Positions 46,640 through 54,593 of a stretch of 64,000 bases of DNA are shown here, one piece after another. Each line of letters begins with the position of its first letter. Position 1 is the first letter of the stretch. The notes below the pieces were generated by a model. It made no database searches. It was not told the origin of the DNA and saw only the letters and a list, made by a program, of their open reading frames with translations. This DNA is from Acidobacteriota bacterium (GTDB taxonomy: Bacteria; Acidobacteriota; Terriglobia; Bryobacterales; Bryobacteraceae). A program made the position numbers and the translations under genes. Location: positions 214,966-278,965 of the forward strand of contig JAFKEE010000024.1 of the NCBI GenBank assembly GCA_017307505.1, in the 5' to 3' direction.

Positions 46640-47296
46640 CTACTCGAGTCCGGAAAGGTCCGGAGTGTGCTTTCCGTGCCCGTTCAACCGGGCCACCTTT
46701 TTGATTTCTTTGCCCAGCTTGTGGCGCTCCAGCAACACGCCCAAATGTTCGCAGACCTGCTCCATCCGGTCCGCCTCGGAACGCATCTGCAGCAGCGTCT
46801 GGCGGAAGCTGAGGTCCGTGGAAACCTGAGCCAGTTGGAAGCTCAATTCCGGGTGATCGGCGTCCGGCGTCTCGGTATCCTCTTCTGTGAGCTTGACCAA
46901 TTCCTCGAATCGCCCAATGGATTTCAGGATGGTCTGGGCACTGGCCGGCTCCGAATCATCGTCTTCGAAATACCGGACCTCCGCCTGAAAAAAGCTCCGC
47001 TCGGTGTCGATGGAGAGAATCTCAAACCGCCGCCGTCCGAGAGTCAGGATGTCCAGCCGGCCGTCGTCGAATCGCTGTAATACCTGCTCCACGGTGGCGG
47101 TACTGCCTGTCCGCAGCACTCCGTTCCCGCGCGAAAGCACTACCCCGAAAGCACGCTCCTGGGCGATGCACTCGTTGATCATCTCCTTGTACCGCTCCTC
47201 GAAGATGTGCAGCGGCAATGTAGTGTTCGGAAATAACACCACTTCGAGTGGAAACAGCGGCAGCAAGCCCTCCGGCATCTTTGTATTATGGCTCAT
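46640..47296 (-). CDS. LON substrate-binding-domain protein
   Basis: The product is 218 residues with only the N-terminal LON (LAN) domain and no ATPase or protease part. The opening LPLFPLEVVLFPNTTLPLHI and FEERYKEMINECIAQ are characteristic. RRRFEILSIDTERSFFQAEV and the C-terminal helix bundle (LLQMRSEADRMEQVCEHL) follow. Such stand-alone proteins are widespread and poorly understood. The ATG is at 47294-47296 with no clear ribosome site. It is divergent from the SDR gene. Confidence 0.88.
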   Translation of the reverse strand: MSHNTKMPEGLLPLFPLEVVLFPNTTLPLHIFEERYKEMINECIAQERAFGVVLSRGNGVLRTGSTATVEQVLQRFDDGRLDILTLGRRRFEILSIDTERSFFQAEVRYFEDDDSEPASAQTILKSIGRFEELVKLTEEDTETPDADHPELSFQLAQVSTDLSFRQTLLQMRSEADRMEQVCEHLGVLLERHKLGKEIKKVARLNGHGKHTPDLSGLE

Positions 47297-47337
47297 GCGG
47301 AGCTAAGTCCTGCCCGTGCCGGCAACCGCCCTCACAC

Positions 47338-48123
47338 ATGAAGATTTCCGGCCAGATCGCACTCATCACTGGAGCCAGTTCCGGCATCGGTGCAGCCCTC
47401 GTTGAGGATCTCCGGCGGCTTGGGGCCCGTCTGGTGCTCACCGGCCGTTCGACGCAACGGTTGGCTGCCATCGCCCAGCCGGACGACTTTGTGATGCCTG
47501 GTGATCTTTGCGATGCCGGCTTTCGCGAAAACCTCATCCGGCGCGCCCTAGGCCATTTTGGCCGCATCGACATCCTCATCAACAATGCCGGCTATGGGCT
47601 CTATGCTCCACCCACTCGCTCACCGCTCGACGACGTCCGCAACATGTTCGAATTGAACCTGTTTGCCCCGCTACATTTAATCCAGCTCACCGCGCCCTTG
47701 ATGAAAGAGCGGGGAAGCGGCATCATCGTCAATATCAGCTCTGTCGCTGGGAGATTGACCTTGCCGTGGCTCTCCATGTACTCCGCCTCGAAGTTTGCCT
47801 TGTGCGCGCTCTCTGAGGGGCTGCGTTCTGAGCTTGCCCCGGCAGGCGTTCAAGTCACGCTCGTCTGCCCCGGCTACGTCAGGACGAACTTCCCGGAGAA
47901 CGTGCGTGGAGAGGCCATGCCCGCGACGCTCAGCAACCCAACTCGCTTCGCAATCGCCGCTCCGGAATGCGCTCGCGCCATCGTCCGGGGCATCGAGAAA
48001 GGAGCCCGCACCGTTGTCACACCCGGCAGCGCCCGGTTGCTCCTTCTCGCGGCGCGGCTCTTTCCGTGGCAGACTGAAAGGTTCTTGGCGCGGTTCCACC
48101 GCCAATTGGAGCAGCAAGCATGA
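47338..48123 (+). CDS. SDR-family oxidoreductase
   Basis: The product is 261 residues from the ATG at 47338; the open frame upstream to 47248 has no merit. The classical short-chain dehydrogenase pattern is complete: ALITGASSGIGAALVEDL (NAD(P) loop), DILINNAGYGL, the catalytic Ser in VNISSVAGRLTL and YSASKFALCALSEGL with Tyr and Lys. Arg/Thr residues near the second strand (LTGRSTQRL) suggest NADP. The substrate is not readable. The stop overlaps the aroK start (ATGA), so both belong to one transcript. Confidence 0.93.
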   Translation: MKISGQIALITGASSGIGAALVEDLRRLGARLVLTGRSTQRLAAIAQPDDFVMPGDLCDAGFRENLIRRALGHFGRIDILINNAGYGLYAPPTRSPLDDVRNMFELNLFAPLHLIQLTAPLMKERGSGIIVNISSVAGRLTLPWLSMYSASKFALCALSEGLRSELAPAGVQVTLVCPGYVRTNFPENVRGEAMPATLSNPTRFAIAAPECARAIVRGIEKGARTVVTPGSARLLLLAARLFPWQTERFLARFHRQLEQQA

Positions 48124-48647
48124 TTCTTAAGCTGAAGCGCACACCGGGCATTTACCTGGTGGGCTTCATGGGTAGCGGAAAAACGACGGTGGGCCGCGCT
48201 CTCGCCAAATACCTCGGCTGGCGATTTGCCGACCTGGACGAGGACATCGAGGCGCGCGAGCAACAACCCATCGGCCATATCTTCGATACGCATGGCGAGG
48301 ACGAATTCCGCCGCATCGAGAGTGAGGCCCTCAAGCGCCGCGTCTCCGATGTCGCTCGAGGCGTCCCGTGGGTCATCTCTGTCGGCGGCGGCTGTTTTGC
48401 CCAGCCCCGGAACTTCGAGCTCATCCAGAACCACGGCCTCTCCATCTGGCTCGATGCGCCGCTGGAACTCATCCGCTCCCGCATCGCCCATTCCACTCAC
48501 CGTCCACTCGCCCGCGACCCCGAAAAGTTCGAAGCCCTCTACTGGTCGCGGCGCGAGTTCTACGACAAATCGGACTACCGCATCCAGGTCGGGCCGGAAG
48601 GCTCCCAGGGCGCCGTCGATTCCATCCTCAAACTGCCCATCTTCTAA
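48120..48647 (+). CDS. aroK: Shikimate kinase
   Basis: The product is 175 residues. The P-loop GFMGSGKTTVGRALA (about 15-29) is followed by the shikimate-binding DLDEDIE and FRRIESEALKR, the GGGCF strand, and the adenine lid RPLARDP. It phosphorylates shikimate in the aromatic amino acid pathway. It overlaps the SDR stop by 4 bases and ends 6 bases before the glycerate kinase gene. Confidence 0.95.
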   Translation: MILKLKRTPGIYLVGFMGSGKTTVGRALAKYLGWRFADLDEDIEAREQQPIGHIFDTHGEDEFRRIESEALKRRVSDVARGVPWVISVGGGCFAQPRNFELIQNHGLSIWLDAPLELIRSRIAHSTHRPLARDPEKFEALYWSRREFYDKSDYRIQVGPEGSQGAVDSILKLPIF

Positions 48648-48653
48648 GCAACC

Positions 48654-49952
48654 ATGTCCCTTTCCCGGATCCTCCGCCGCGACGCCAAGGCCATCTTCCA
48701 GGCCGCCGTCGATGCCGCTCAGCCGGAAACCGCTGTCCTGGCGGCTCTCAAAAGGATCCCTACCCATCGTTTTCGCCGTATCTTTGTTCTGGGCGCCGGG
48801 AAAGCCTCCGCCGCCATGGCGCACGCCGTAGAGCAATCTCTCGGCAGCTGTGTCACCTCCGGGCTCATCAACACCAAAGACGGCCACCTCGCCGACCTCA
48901 AGTACATCCGGCTCAACGAGTGCAGCCATCCCGTCCCCGATCAGCGCGGTGTCGATGGCGCCCGCCAGATCGCGGATCTCGCCGGCGAAGCCGCCGCCGA
49001 TGATCTCGTCCTCTGCCTCATCTCCGGAGGAGGGTCGGCCCTCCTGCCTCTGCCCGCCGCCCCCATCACGCTGGCCGAAAAGCAGGACACCACCCGGCTG
49101 CTGCTCGGCTGCGGCGCCACCATTCACGAACTCAACGCGGTCCGCAAGCATCTCTCCCTCATCAAGGGCGGACAACTGGCTCGTCTCGCGTCGCCGGCCA
49201 CGGTGATCTCGCTGATGCTCTCCGATGTTGTTGGAGACCCGCTCGATGTCATCGGCTCCGGCCCCACCGCGCCGGACCCCTCCACCTTCCAGACCGCCTG
49301 GACCGTCATCGAGAAGTACGGACTCGCCGGTCAGTTGCCGGCCACCGTCCGCAATCGGCTCCAGGCCGGGCTCCAGGGAACTGTGGAAGACACGCCCAAA
49401 GCTGGCGATGCGTGCTTTGCCCGGACACGCAATCTCGTCATCGGTAGCAACCTGATCGCCGTAAAAGCTGCCGCCTCGAAGGCCAAAGAGCTTGGCTACA
49501 AGCCGGTCGTGCTTTCCACCACCATTGAGGGCGAGACGAAGGACGTTGCCTTCATGCACGCGGCGATCGCCCGCGAAGCCCTGTCCACCGGCCGCCCTGC
49601 CAAACCGCCTGTCTGCTTCATCTCCGGCGGGGAGACCACCGTCACCATCCGCGGCGACGGGCTCGGGGGCCGCAATCAGGAGTTCGCGCTCGCTGCCGCC
49701 ATCGTCCTCGAAGGGCAACCCGGAGTGCTCGCCTTCAGCGGCGGCACCGACGGCACCGACGGACCCACTGACGCCGCTGGAGCCATGGCCGACGGTGAAT
49801 CCGTCCAGCGTGCCGCCAAGCTGGGCCTGAACGCCGCCCTGTCCCTCGGCCGCAACGATTCCTACAACTTCTTCGCCCCCCTGGGCGACCTCGTCAAGAC
49901 CGGCCCCACCGGCACCAACGTCATGGACGTCCGCCTCCTGCTGCTGCGTTAG
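48654..49952 (+). CDS. Glycerate 2-kinase (MOFRL family)
   Basis: The product is 432 residues. The DUF4147 N-terminal domain has VLGAGKASAAMAHAVEQ (about 43-59), HPVPDQRGVDGA and LISGGGSALLPLP. The MOFRL C-terminal domain is marked by ISGGETTVTIRGDGLGGRNQE split by the frame and by FSGGTDGTDGPTDAAGA. This class makes 2-phosphoglycerate from glycerate. Placed just before the glycine cleavage genes, it could feed glyoxylate or serine-derived glycerate into glycolysis; that link is inference from context. Confidence 0.92.
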   Translation: MSLSRILRRDAKAIFQAAVDAAQPETAVLAALKRIPTHRFRRIFVLGAGKASAAMAHAVEQSLGSCVTSGLINTKDGHLADLKYIRLNECSHPVPDQRGVDGARQIADLAGEAAADDLVLCLISGGGSALLPLPAAPITLAEKQDTTRLLLGCGATIHELNAVRKHLSLIKGGQLARLASPATVISLMLSDVVGDPLDVIGSGPTAPDPSTFQTAWTVIEKYGLAGQLPATVRNRLQAGLQGTVEDTPKAGDACFARTRNLVIGSNLIAVKAAASKAKELGYKPVVLSTTIEGETKDVAFMHAAIAREALSTGRPAKPPVCFISGGETTVTIRGDGLGGRNQEFALAAAIVLEGQPGVLAFSGGTDGTDGPTDAAGAMADGESVQRAAKLGLNAALSLGRNDSYNFFAPLGDLVKTGPTGTNVMDVRLLLLR

Positions 49953-50026
49953 CATTCCGGCTCCGCCGTGCTGCGCCGCCTGGGGGTGCCCTATGTTAGA
50001 TTGAGGTGACCGTAAGCCGAAATCCT

Positions 50027-51133
50027 ATGAGCGACCCATCTGCCGAACTGCTGAAAACGCCCCTCAATGAAGCCCATCGCGCCCTCAAGGCCCGCATGGT
50101 GGACTTCGGCGGCTGGGACATGCCCGTTCAGTATTCCGGCATCATCGACGAACACAACACCGTCCGCACCGCCGTCGGCCTGTTTGACGTCAGCCACATG
50201 GGCGAGATCGAGATCAAAGGGCCTGAAGCCCTCTCTCTCGTCAATTACGTTTCCACTAACAACGCCGCCAAGCTCGCCACGGGCCAGGTCCATTATGCCG
50301 GCCTGCTCTACGATCACGGCGGATTCGTTGACGACATCCTGGTTCACAAAGTCGCCGACGATTCCTACTTCCTCTGCGTCAACGCCTCCAACCAGGACAA
50401 AGACTTCCAGCACATCGCCGCCCAGAACCGCTGGGATTGCACCGTCGAGAACGCCGGCCCGCGCTATGCCCAGATCGCTGTCCAGGGACCGAAAGCGCTG
50501 GCCACCCTCCAGAAGCTCACCAGTACCGATCTCAGCGACATCAAGTATTACTGGTTCGCTGACGGTGAGGTCTCCGGCGACTGGGCGCGCATCGCCCGCA
50601 CCGGCTACACCGGCGAAGACGGCTTCGAAATCTACGTTGACCCCAGCCTCGCCTCGAAGCGTTGGAATGAGTTGATGGACGCCGGCCAGGAGTTCGGCAT
50701 CAAGCCCGCCGGCCTGGGCGCCCGCAATACGCTTCGCATGGAAGCCGGCATGGCCCTCTACGGCCATGAGATCGACGCCTCCATCTCGCCGCTCGAAGCC
50801 GGCCTGCAGTGGATCGTCAAGTTCGACAAGGGTGACTTCCTCGGCCGCGCCAGGCTGGAAGAGCAGAAGGCCGCCGGCCTCACCCGGAAACTGATTGGAT
50901 TTGAGATGTGTGGTCGCGGCATCGGCCGCGACGGCTACGAAGTCCGCGTCGCGGGCGCTCCCGCCGGTTGGGTGACCTCCGGCGGCCCCTCCCCGACGCT
51001 CAACAAGAACATCGGAATGTGTTACCTCCCCCTCGACAAGGCCGTCCCCGGTACCTCCATCGAAATCATGATCCGGAATGCCCCCGTCGAAGCAGTAACC
51101 ATCCCCATCCCTTTCTACAAGCGAGCGAAATGA
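50027..51133 (+). CDS. gcvT: Aminomethyltransferase (glycine cleavage T protein)
   Basis: The product is 368 residues from the ATG at 50027; the in-frame GTG at 50006 would add seven residues. Conserved parts are VDFGGWDMPVQYSG, GLFDVSHMGEIEIKG, RIARTGYTGEDGFEIYV and RNTLRMEAGMALYGHEI. It takes the aminomethyl group from lipoyl-GcvH to tetrahydrofolate, giving 5,10-methylene-THF and ammonia. It is the first of gcvT-H-PA-PB; its stop overlaps the gcvH start (ATGA). I see no glycine riboswitch consensus upstream. Confidence 0.96.
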   Translation: MSDPSAELLKTPLNEAHRALKARMVDFGGWDMPVQYSGIIDEHNTVRTAVGLFDVSHMGEIEIKGPEALSLVNYVSTNNAAKLATGQVHYAGLLYDHGGFVDDILVHKVADDSYFLCVNASNQDKDFQHIAAQNRWDCTVENAGPRYAQIAVQGPKALATLQKLTSTDLSDIKYYWFADGEVSGDWARIARTGYTGEDGFEIYVDPSLASKRWNELMDAGQEFGIKPAGLGARNTLRMEAGMALYGHEIDASISPLEAGLQWIVKFDKGDFLGRARLEEQKAAGLTRKLIGFEMCGRGIGRDGYEVRVAGAPAGWVTSGGPSPTLNKNIGMCYLPLDKAVPGTSIEIMIRNAPVEAVTIPIPFYKRAK

Positions 51134-51510
51134 ACTACCCAGAAACCTTCCGCTACACGAAAGAACATGAGTGGGTGTCCGTCGACGGCGACACCGGCAC
51201 CATCGGCATCACCGATCATGCCCAGAATGAACTCGGCGACATTGTCTATGTGGACTTGCCGAAGGTCGGCGGCGCCATCGAAACAGGCAAGAGCCTCGGC
51301 TCCGTGGAGTCTGTCAAGGCCGTCAGCGACATCTACGCGCCCGTCTCCGGGGAAGTGCTCGAGATCAATACCCTCCTCGCCGAGGCTCCCGAGAAGCTCA
51401 ACGAAGACCCTCACGGCGATGCCTGGCTGGTAAAGATCCGGCTCTCCAATCCCGGCGAAGTGGCCGGCCTCCTCTCCGCCGAGGAGTATAAGTCCTTCAT
51501 TGGCAGCTAG
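51130..51510 (+). CDS. gcvH: Glycine cleavage H protein
   Basis: The product is 126 residues from the ATG at 51130. The start is set by the 4-base overlap with gcvT and the family N-terminus (YTKEHEW). The lipoylation site is Lys63 in GSVESVKAVSD. GcvH shuttles the methylamine group between the P and T proteins. The gene ends 141 bases before gcvPA, a gap that holds two hairpins. Confidence 0.97.
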   Translation: MNYPETFRYTKEHEWVSVDGDTGTIGITDHAQNELGDIVYVDLPKVGGAIETGKSLGSVESVKAVSDIYAPVSGEVLEINTLLAEAPEKLNEDPHGDAWLVKIRLSNPGEVAGLLSAEEYKSFIGS

Positions 51511-51557
51511 TCCCCGGTTTTCCACCTCCCTCCGTCCCTCTTCCCCCTCAGTCTGAA

Positions 51558-51587
51558 GCGGCCCGGCAAACTCGAAAGCCGGGCCGC
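51558..51587. other. Strong hairpin between gcvH and gcvPA
   Basis: A perfect 10-base stem (GCGGCCCGGC with GCCGGGCCGC) closes a 10-base A-rich loop. No T-tract follows, so it is more likely an RNA processing or stability element, or a partial attenuator, than an intrinsic terminator. A second, imperfect hairpin with the loop CTTTTT lies at 51608-51631, close to the gcvPA start. Confidence 0.55.
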
Positions 51588-51651
51588 AAGGCTACAATAA
51601 AAGAGTGGAGCGCCCCTTTTTGGGCTCTCCATTCTTCGGGAGCCATCTCAA

Positions 51652-52965
51652 TTGCGATATCTGCCCCACTCTGACGCCGAGCGGCGTGCCATGCTCGACG
51701 CTTGCGGACTCAAATCCCTCGATGACCTCTACTCTCACCTCCCCGCGGAAGCCCTCTTCCCTCGGAGCCTGGACATTCCCGCCGGCAAATCGGAGTACGA
51801 AATCTCCGACTACTTCAAGCAGCAGGCCGCAAAGAACGCGAACGGCTATGCCAGCTTCCTCGGCGCGGGTGTCTATGCGCATTACCGGCCCGTTCTCTGC
51901 GACGTGGTCGTGAGTCGCGGTGAGTTTCTCACTTCGTATACGCCCTATCAGGCCGAGATCGCCCAGGGTACCCTGACGACGATCTTCGAATTCCAGACCA
52001 TGGTCTGCCAGCTCACCGGCATGGAAGTCGCCAACGCGTCCATGTACGACGGCTCCACCGCCGTGCCGGAGGCCGCCATGATGGCCGCCCGAGTCACGGG
52101 CCGCCATAAGTTCCTGGTCGCCTCCAACCTCCACCCCGAGTACCGCGAAGTGCTCGACACCGCCGCCCGCAATGCGCAGCTTCATGTGGAACCCTTCGGC
52201 TACGACTCCAAGACCGGCACTATCGACATAGCCGGCCTCGAATCGAAGCTCGACAAGGACATCGCCTGTGTCATCCTCCAGTCTCCGAACTTCTTCGGCA
52301 TCGTGGAGAACATCAAGCAGGCCTCCGAACTCGCCCATAAGCATGGCGCCCTGCTGGTGGTTGTCTTCTCTGAGGCCGTTTCCCTCGGCCTGGTCGAACC
52401 TCCGCGCGATGCCGACATCGTCGTAGGCGAACTCCAGAGTTTCGCCATCTCGCCCAGCTACGGCGGCCCCTTCGCCGGCATCATCGCCACGAAGGAAAAG
52501 TACATGCGTCAGATCCCAGGCCGCCTCGTCGGTGAAACCAAGGATGCGGATGGCAATCGCGCCTTCTGCCTCACGCTCTCCACCCGCGAACAGCACATCC
52601 GCCGCGAGAAGGCCACGTCCAACATCTGCACCAACCAGGCCCTCATCGCCCTCATGGCCACCGTCTTCATGAGCGTCTACGGCAAACAGGGTCTGCGCGA
52701 ACTGGCCGAACAAAACCTCGCCAAGGCGCACTACCTGGCCAAAGGACTCGACCTCCCCTTCAGCGGCCCGTTCTTCAACGAGTTCGTCGCCCGCCCCAAG
52801 GGCAGGACGCCCGAAGAGGCGAACGCAGCCCTTCTCGAGAAGAAGATCATCGGCGGACTGCCGCTCGGCCGCTTCTTCCCTGAGTTGAAGGACTCCCTGC
52901 TGCTCTGCGCCACGGAAATGTCGAAACGCGCCGACATCGATGCCGTCAAGGAGGTTCTGCTCTAA
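51652..52965 (+). CDS. gcvPA: Glycine dehydrogenase (decarboxylating) subunit 1
   Basis: The product is 437 residues, the N-terminal half of the split P protein. The start is TTG at 51652, with GGGAG 9 bases upstream and the family opening [15 protein letters not shown]. Conserved parts are [38 protein letters not shown] and [20 protein letters not shown], in separate stretches. It forms with GcvPB the PLP enzyme that decarboxylates glycine. The stop overlaps the gcvPB start (TAATG). Confidence 0.96.
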   Translation: MRYLPHSDAERRAMLDACGLKSLDDLYSHLPAEALFPRSLDIPAGKSEYEISDYFKQQAAKNANGYASFLGAGVYAHYRPVLCDVVVSRGEFLTSYTPYQAEIAQGTLTTIFEFQTMVCQLTGMEVANASMYDGSTAVPEAAMMAARVTGRHKFLVASNLHPEYREVLDTAARNAQLHVEPFGYDSKTGTIDIAGLESKLDKDIACVILQSPNFFGIVENIKQASELAHKHGALLVVVFSEAVSLGLVEPPRDADIVVGELQSFAISPSYGGPFAGIIATKEKYMRQIPGRLVGETKDADGNRAFCLTLSTREQHIRREKATSNICTNQALIALMATVFMSVYGKQGLRELAEQNLAKAHYLAKGLDLPFSGPFFNEFVARPKGRTPEEANAALLEKKIIGGLPLGRFFPELKDSLLLCATEMSKRADIDAVKEVLL

Positions 52966-54449
52966 TGCCCAAGACTCTCGGCAAGATTCGCCCCCATCTC
53001 ACGCAGAACGAATCCCTGCTCTTTGAGCTCTCTCACCCCGGCAAGACCGGCTATCAGTTGCCCGAACTGGATGTGCCAGCCGTGGACGCTGCAGAGGCCC
53101 TGGGCGGCGAAAACGTCCGCACGGAAATCGAGCACTTCCCCGAAGTCAGCGAAGTCGAAGTCATCCGCCACTTCACGCGCCTCTCCACCTGGAACTACGG
53201 CATCGACCTCGGCCTCTTCCCGTTGGGCTCGTGCACGATGAAGTACAACCCGCGCATCAACGAGGCGGTCGCCCGCATCGAAGGTCTCGCCTGGGCGCAC
53301 CCCTATCAGCCCGAATCGCTCTCCCAGGGCGCCATGGAGATCGCCGCTGTCCTCGAGCAGTACCTCGGCGAAATCTTCGGCATGGACGCCGTCACGCTTC
53401 AGCCCGCCGCTGGCGCGCACGGCGAGTACACCGGCATCATGCTGGTCCGCGCGTATCTCGAATCACAAGGCAACCCGCGCAAAAAGGTCCTGGTTCCGGA
53501 CTCTGCCCACGGCACCAATCCGGCCACGGCCATCATCGCCGGCTACGAAGTCGCTACCCTCAAGTCCAACGAGCAGGGCATGATCGACCCTGCGGTTCTC
53601 GAAGCCGCTGTCGACGACACCGTGGCCGCCATGATGATCACCAACCCCAACACGGTAGGTGTCTTCGAAGAGAACATTGTCAAAATCGCCGGCATCCTCC
53701 ATGCCAAGGGAGCGCAGGTCTATATGGACGGCGCGAACCTCAACGCGCTGGTCGGTGTTGCCCGTCCCGGTGACTTCGGCATCGACGTCCTCCACTCCAA
53801 CCTGCACAAGACCTTCTCTACCCCGCACGGCGGCGGCGGTCCTGGTGCGGGAGCCGTGGGCGTCAAGTCCCATCTCGAGCCCTTCCTGCCCACCCCGCGC
53901 CTGCGCCAGGCCAACGGCCAGTGGACCTGGGACTACAACTGTCCCCAATCCATCGGCCGCGTCCGCGCCTACTACGGCAACTTCGGCGTCCTGGTCCGCG
54001 CCCTGGCTTACATCATGGCTCACGGCGGCCCCGGCCTCCGCAACGCAACCCTGGACGCTCTGCTGAACGCCAACTACCTGCGCGCCAAGCTCGCGCCCTA
54101 TTTCCAGATCGCCTACAACGCACCCTCCATGCACGAATGCGTGTTCGAGGATACGCGCCAGGAATCCAAGGGCGTGCGCACCGGCGACATCGCCAAGCGC
54201 CTCATCGATTACGGCTTCCATCCCTACACCGTGAGCTTCCCCATGATCGTGCACGGCGCGCTCATGATCGAACCCACGGAAACGGAATCGAAGCAGGAGC
54301 TCGATGCCTTCTGCGAATCGCTCATCGCCATCGCCAATGAGATCGACACCGACCCCGAGATGGTGAAACACGCGCCTTACATGACCCGCACATCGCGTGT
54401 GGATGAAGTCACGGCGGCGCGCAAACCGATTGTCCGTTGGAAGCCGTAA
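52965..54449 (+). CDS. gcvPB: Glycine dehydrogenase (decarboxylating) subunit 2
   Basis: The product is 494 residues. The PLP-binding Lys is Lys282 in SNLHKTFSTPHGGGGPGAG. GSCTMKYNPRIN, QPAAGAHGEYTGIM and PDSAHGTNPATA are further conserved segments of the C-terminal half of the P protein. With gcvPA it makes the active decarboxylase. It ends the glycine cleavage operon and is followed 114 bases later by a terminator. Confidence 0.96.
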   Translation: MPKTLGKIRPHLTQNESLLFELSHPGKTGYQLPELDVPAVDAAEALGGENVRTEIEHFPEVSEVEVIRHFTRLSTWNYGIDLGLFPLGSCTMKYNPRINEAVARIEGLAWAHPYQPESLSQGAMEIAAVLEQYLGEIFGMDAVTLQPAAGAHGEYTGIMLVRAYLESQGNPRKKVLVPDSAHGTNPATAIIAGYEVATLKSNEQGMIDPAVLEAAVDDTVAAMMITNPNTVGVFEENIVKIAGILHAKGAQVYMDGANLNALVGVARPGDFGIDVLHSNLHKTFSTPHGGGGPGAGAVGVKSHLEPFLPTPRLRQANGQWTWDYNCPQSIGRVRAYYGNFGVLVRALAYIMAHGGPGLRNATLDALLNANYLRAKLAPYFQIAYNAPSMHECVFEDTRQESKGVRTGDIAKRLIDYGFHPYTVSFPMIVHGALMIEPTETESKQELDAFCESLIAIANEIDTDPEMVKHAPYMTRTSRVDEVTAARKPIVRWKP

Positions 54450-54562
54450 GGCTTCCAGCATGGCGGCCGGAGCGGAAGTCCTTTGTCACCCCTGGCAGGG
54501 CGGCAACGAACCCGGCGTGTCCGCTCCGGTCTCACACCCGTTTGGACGGCGGAGCCGCGCAT

Positions 54563-54593
54563 TTGATAGCGCGGCCCGCTATCAACGTTTTTT
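54563..54593 (+). terminator. Intrinsic terminator of the gcv operon
   Basis: A perfect 9-base stem (TTGATAGCG with CGCTATCAA), a 5-base loop and TTTTTT at 54588-54593. The hairpin overlaps the last codons and stop of the convergent GH172 gene. No comparable T-tract exists on the minus strand, so it acts in the plus direction. Confidence 0.8.

Noticed and set aside
47874..49955. 693-codon minus-strand frame
   Set aside because: Runs across three real plus-strand genes (SDR, aroK, glycerate kinase); Gly/Glu/Asp-rich without motifs.
49953..50026. Possible glycine riboswitch before gcvT
   Set aside because: The gap is 74 bases and lacks the conserved tandem aptamer segments; too short.
51592..54461. 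Long minus-strand frames opposite gcvPA and gcvPB
   Set aside because: Valine/glycine/alanine-rich shadows of the conserved gcv genes.
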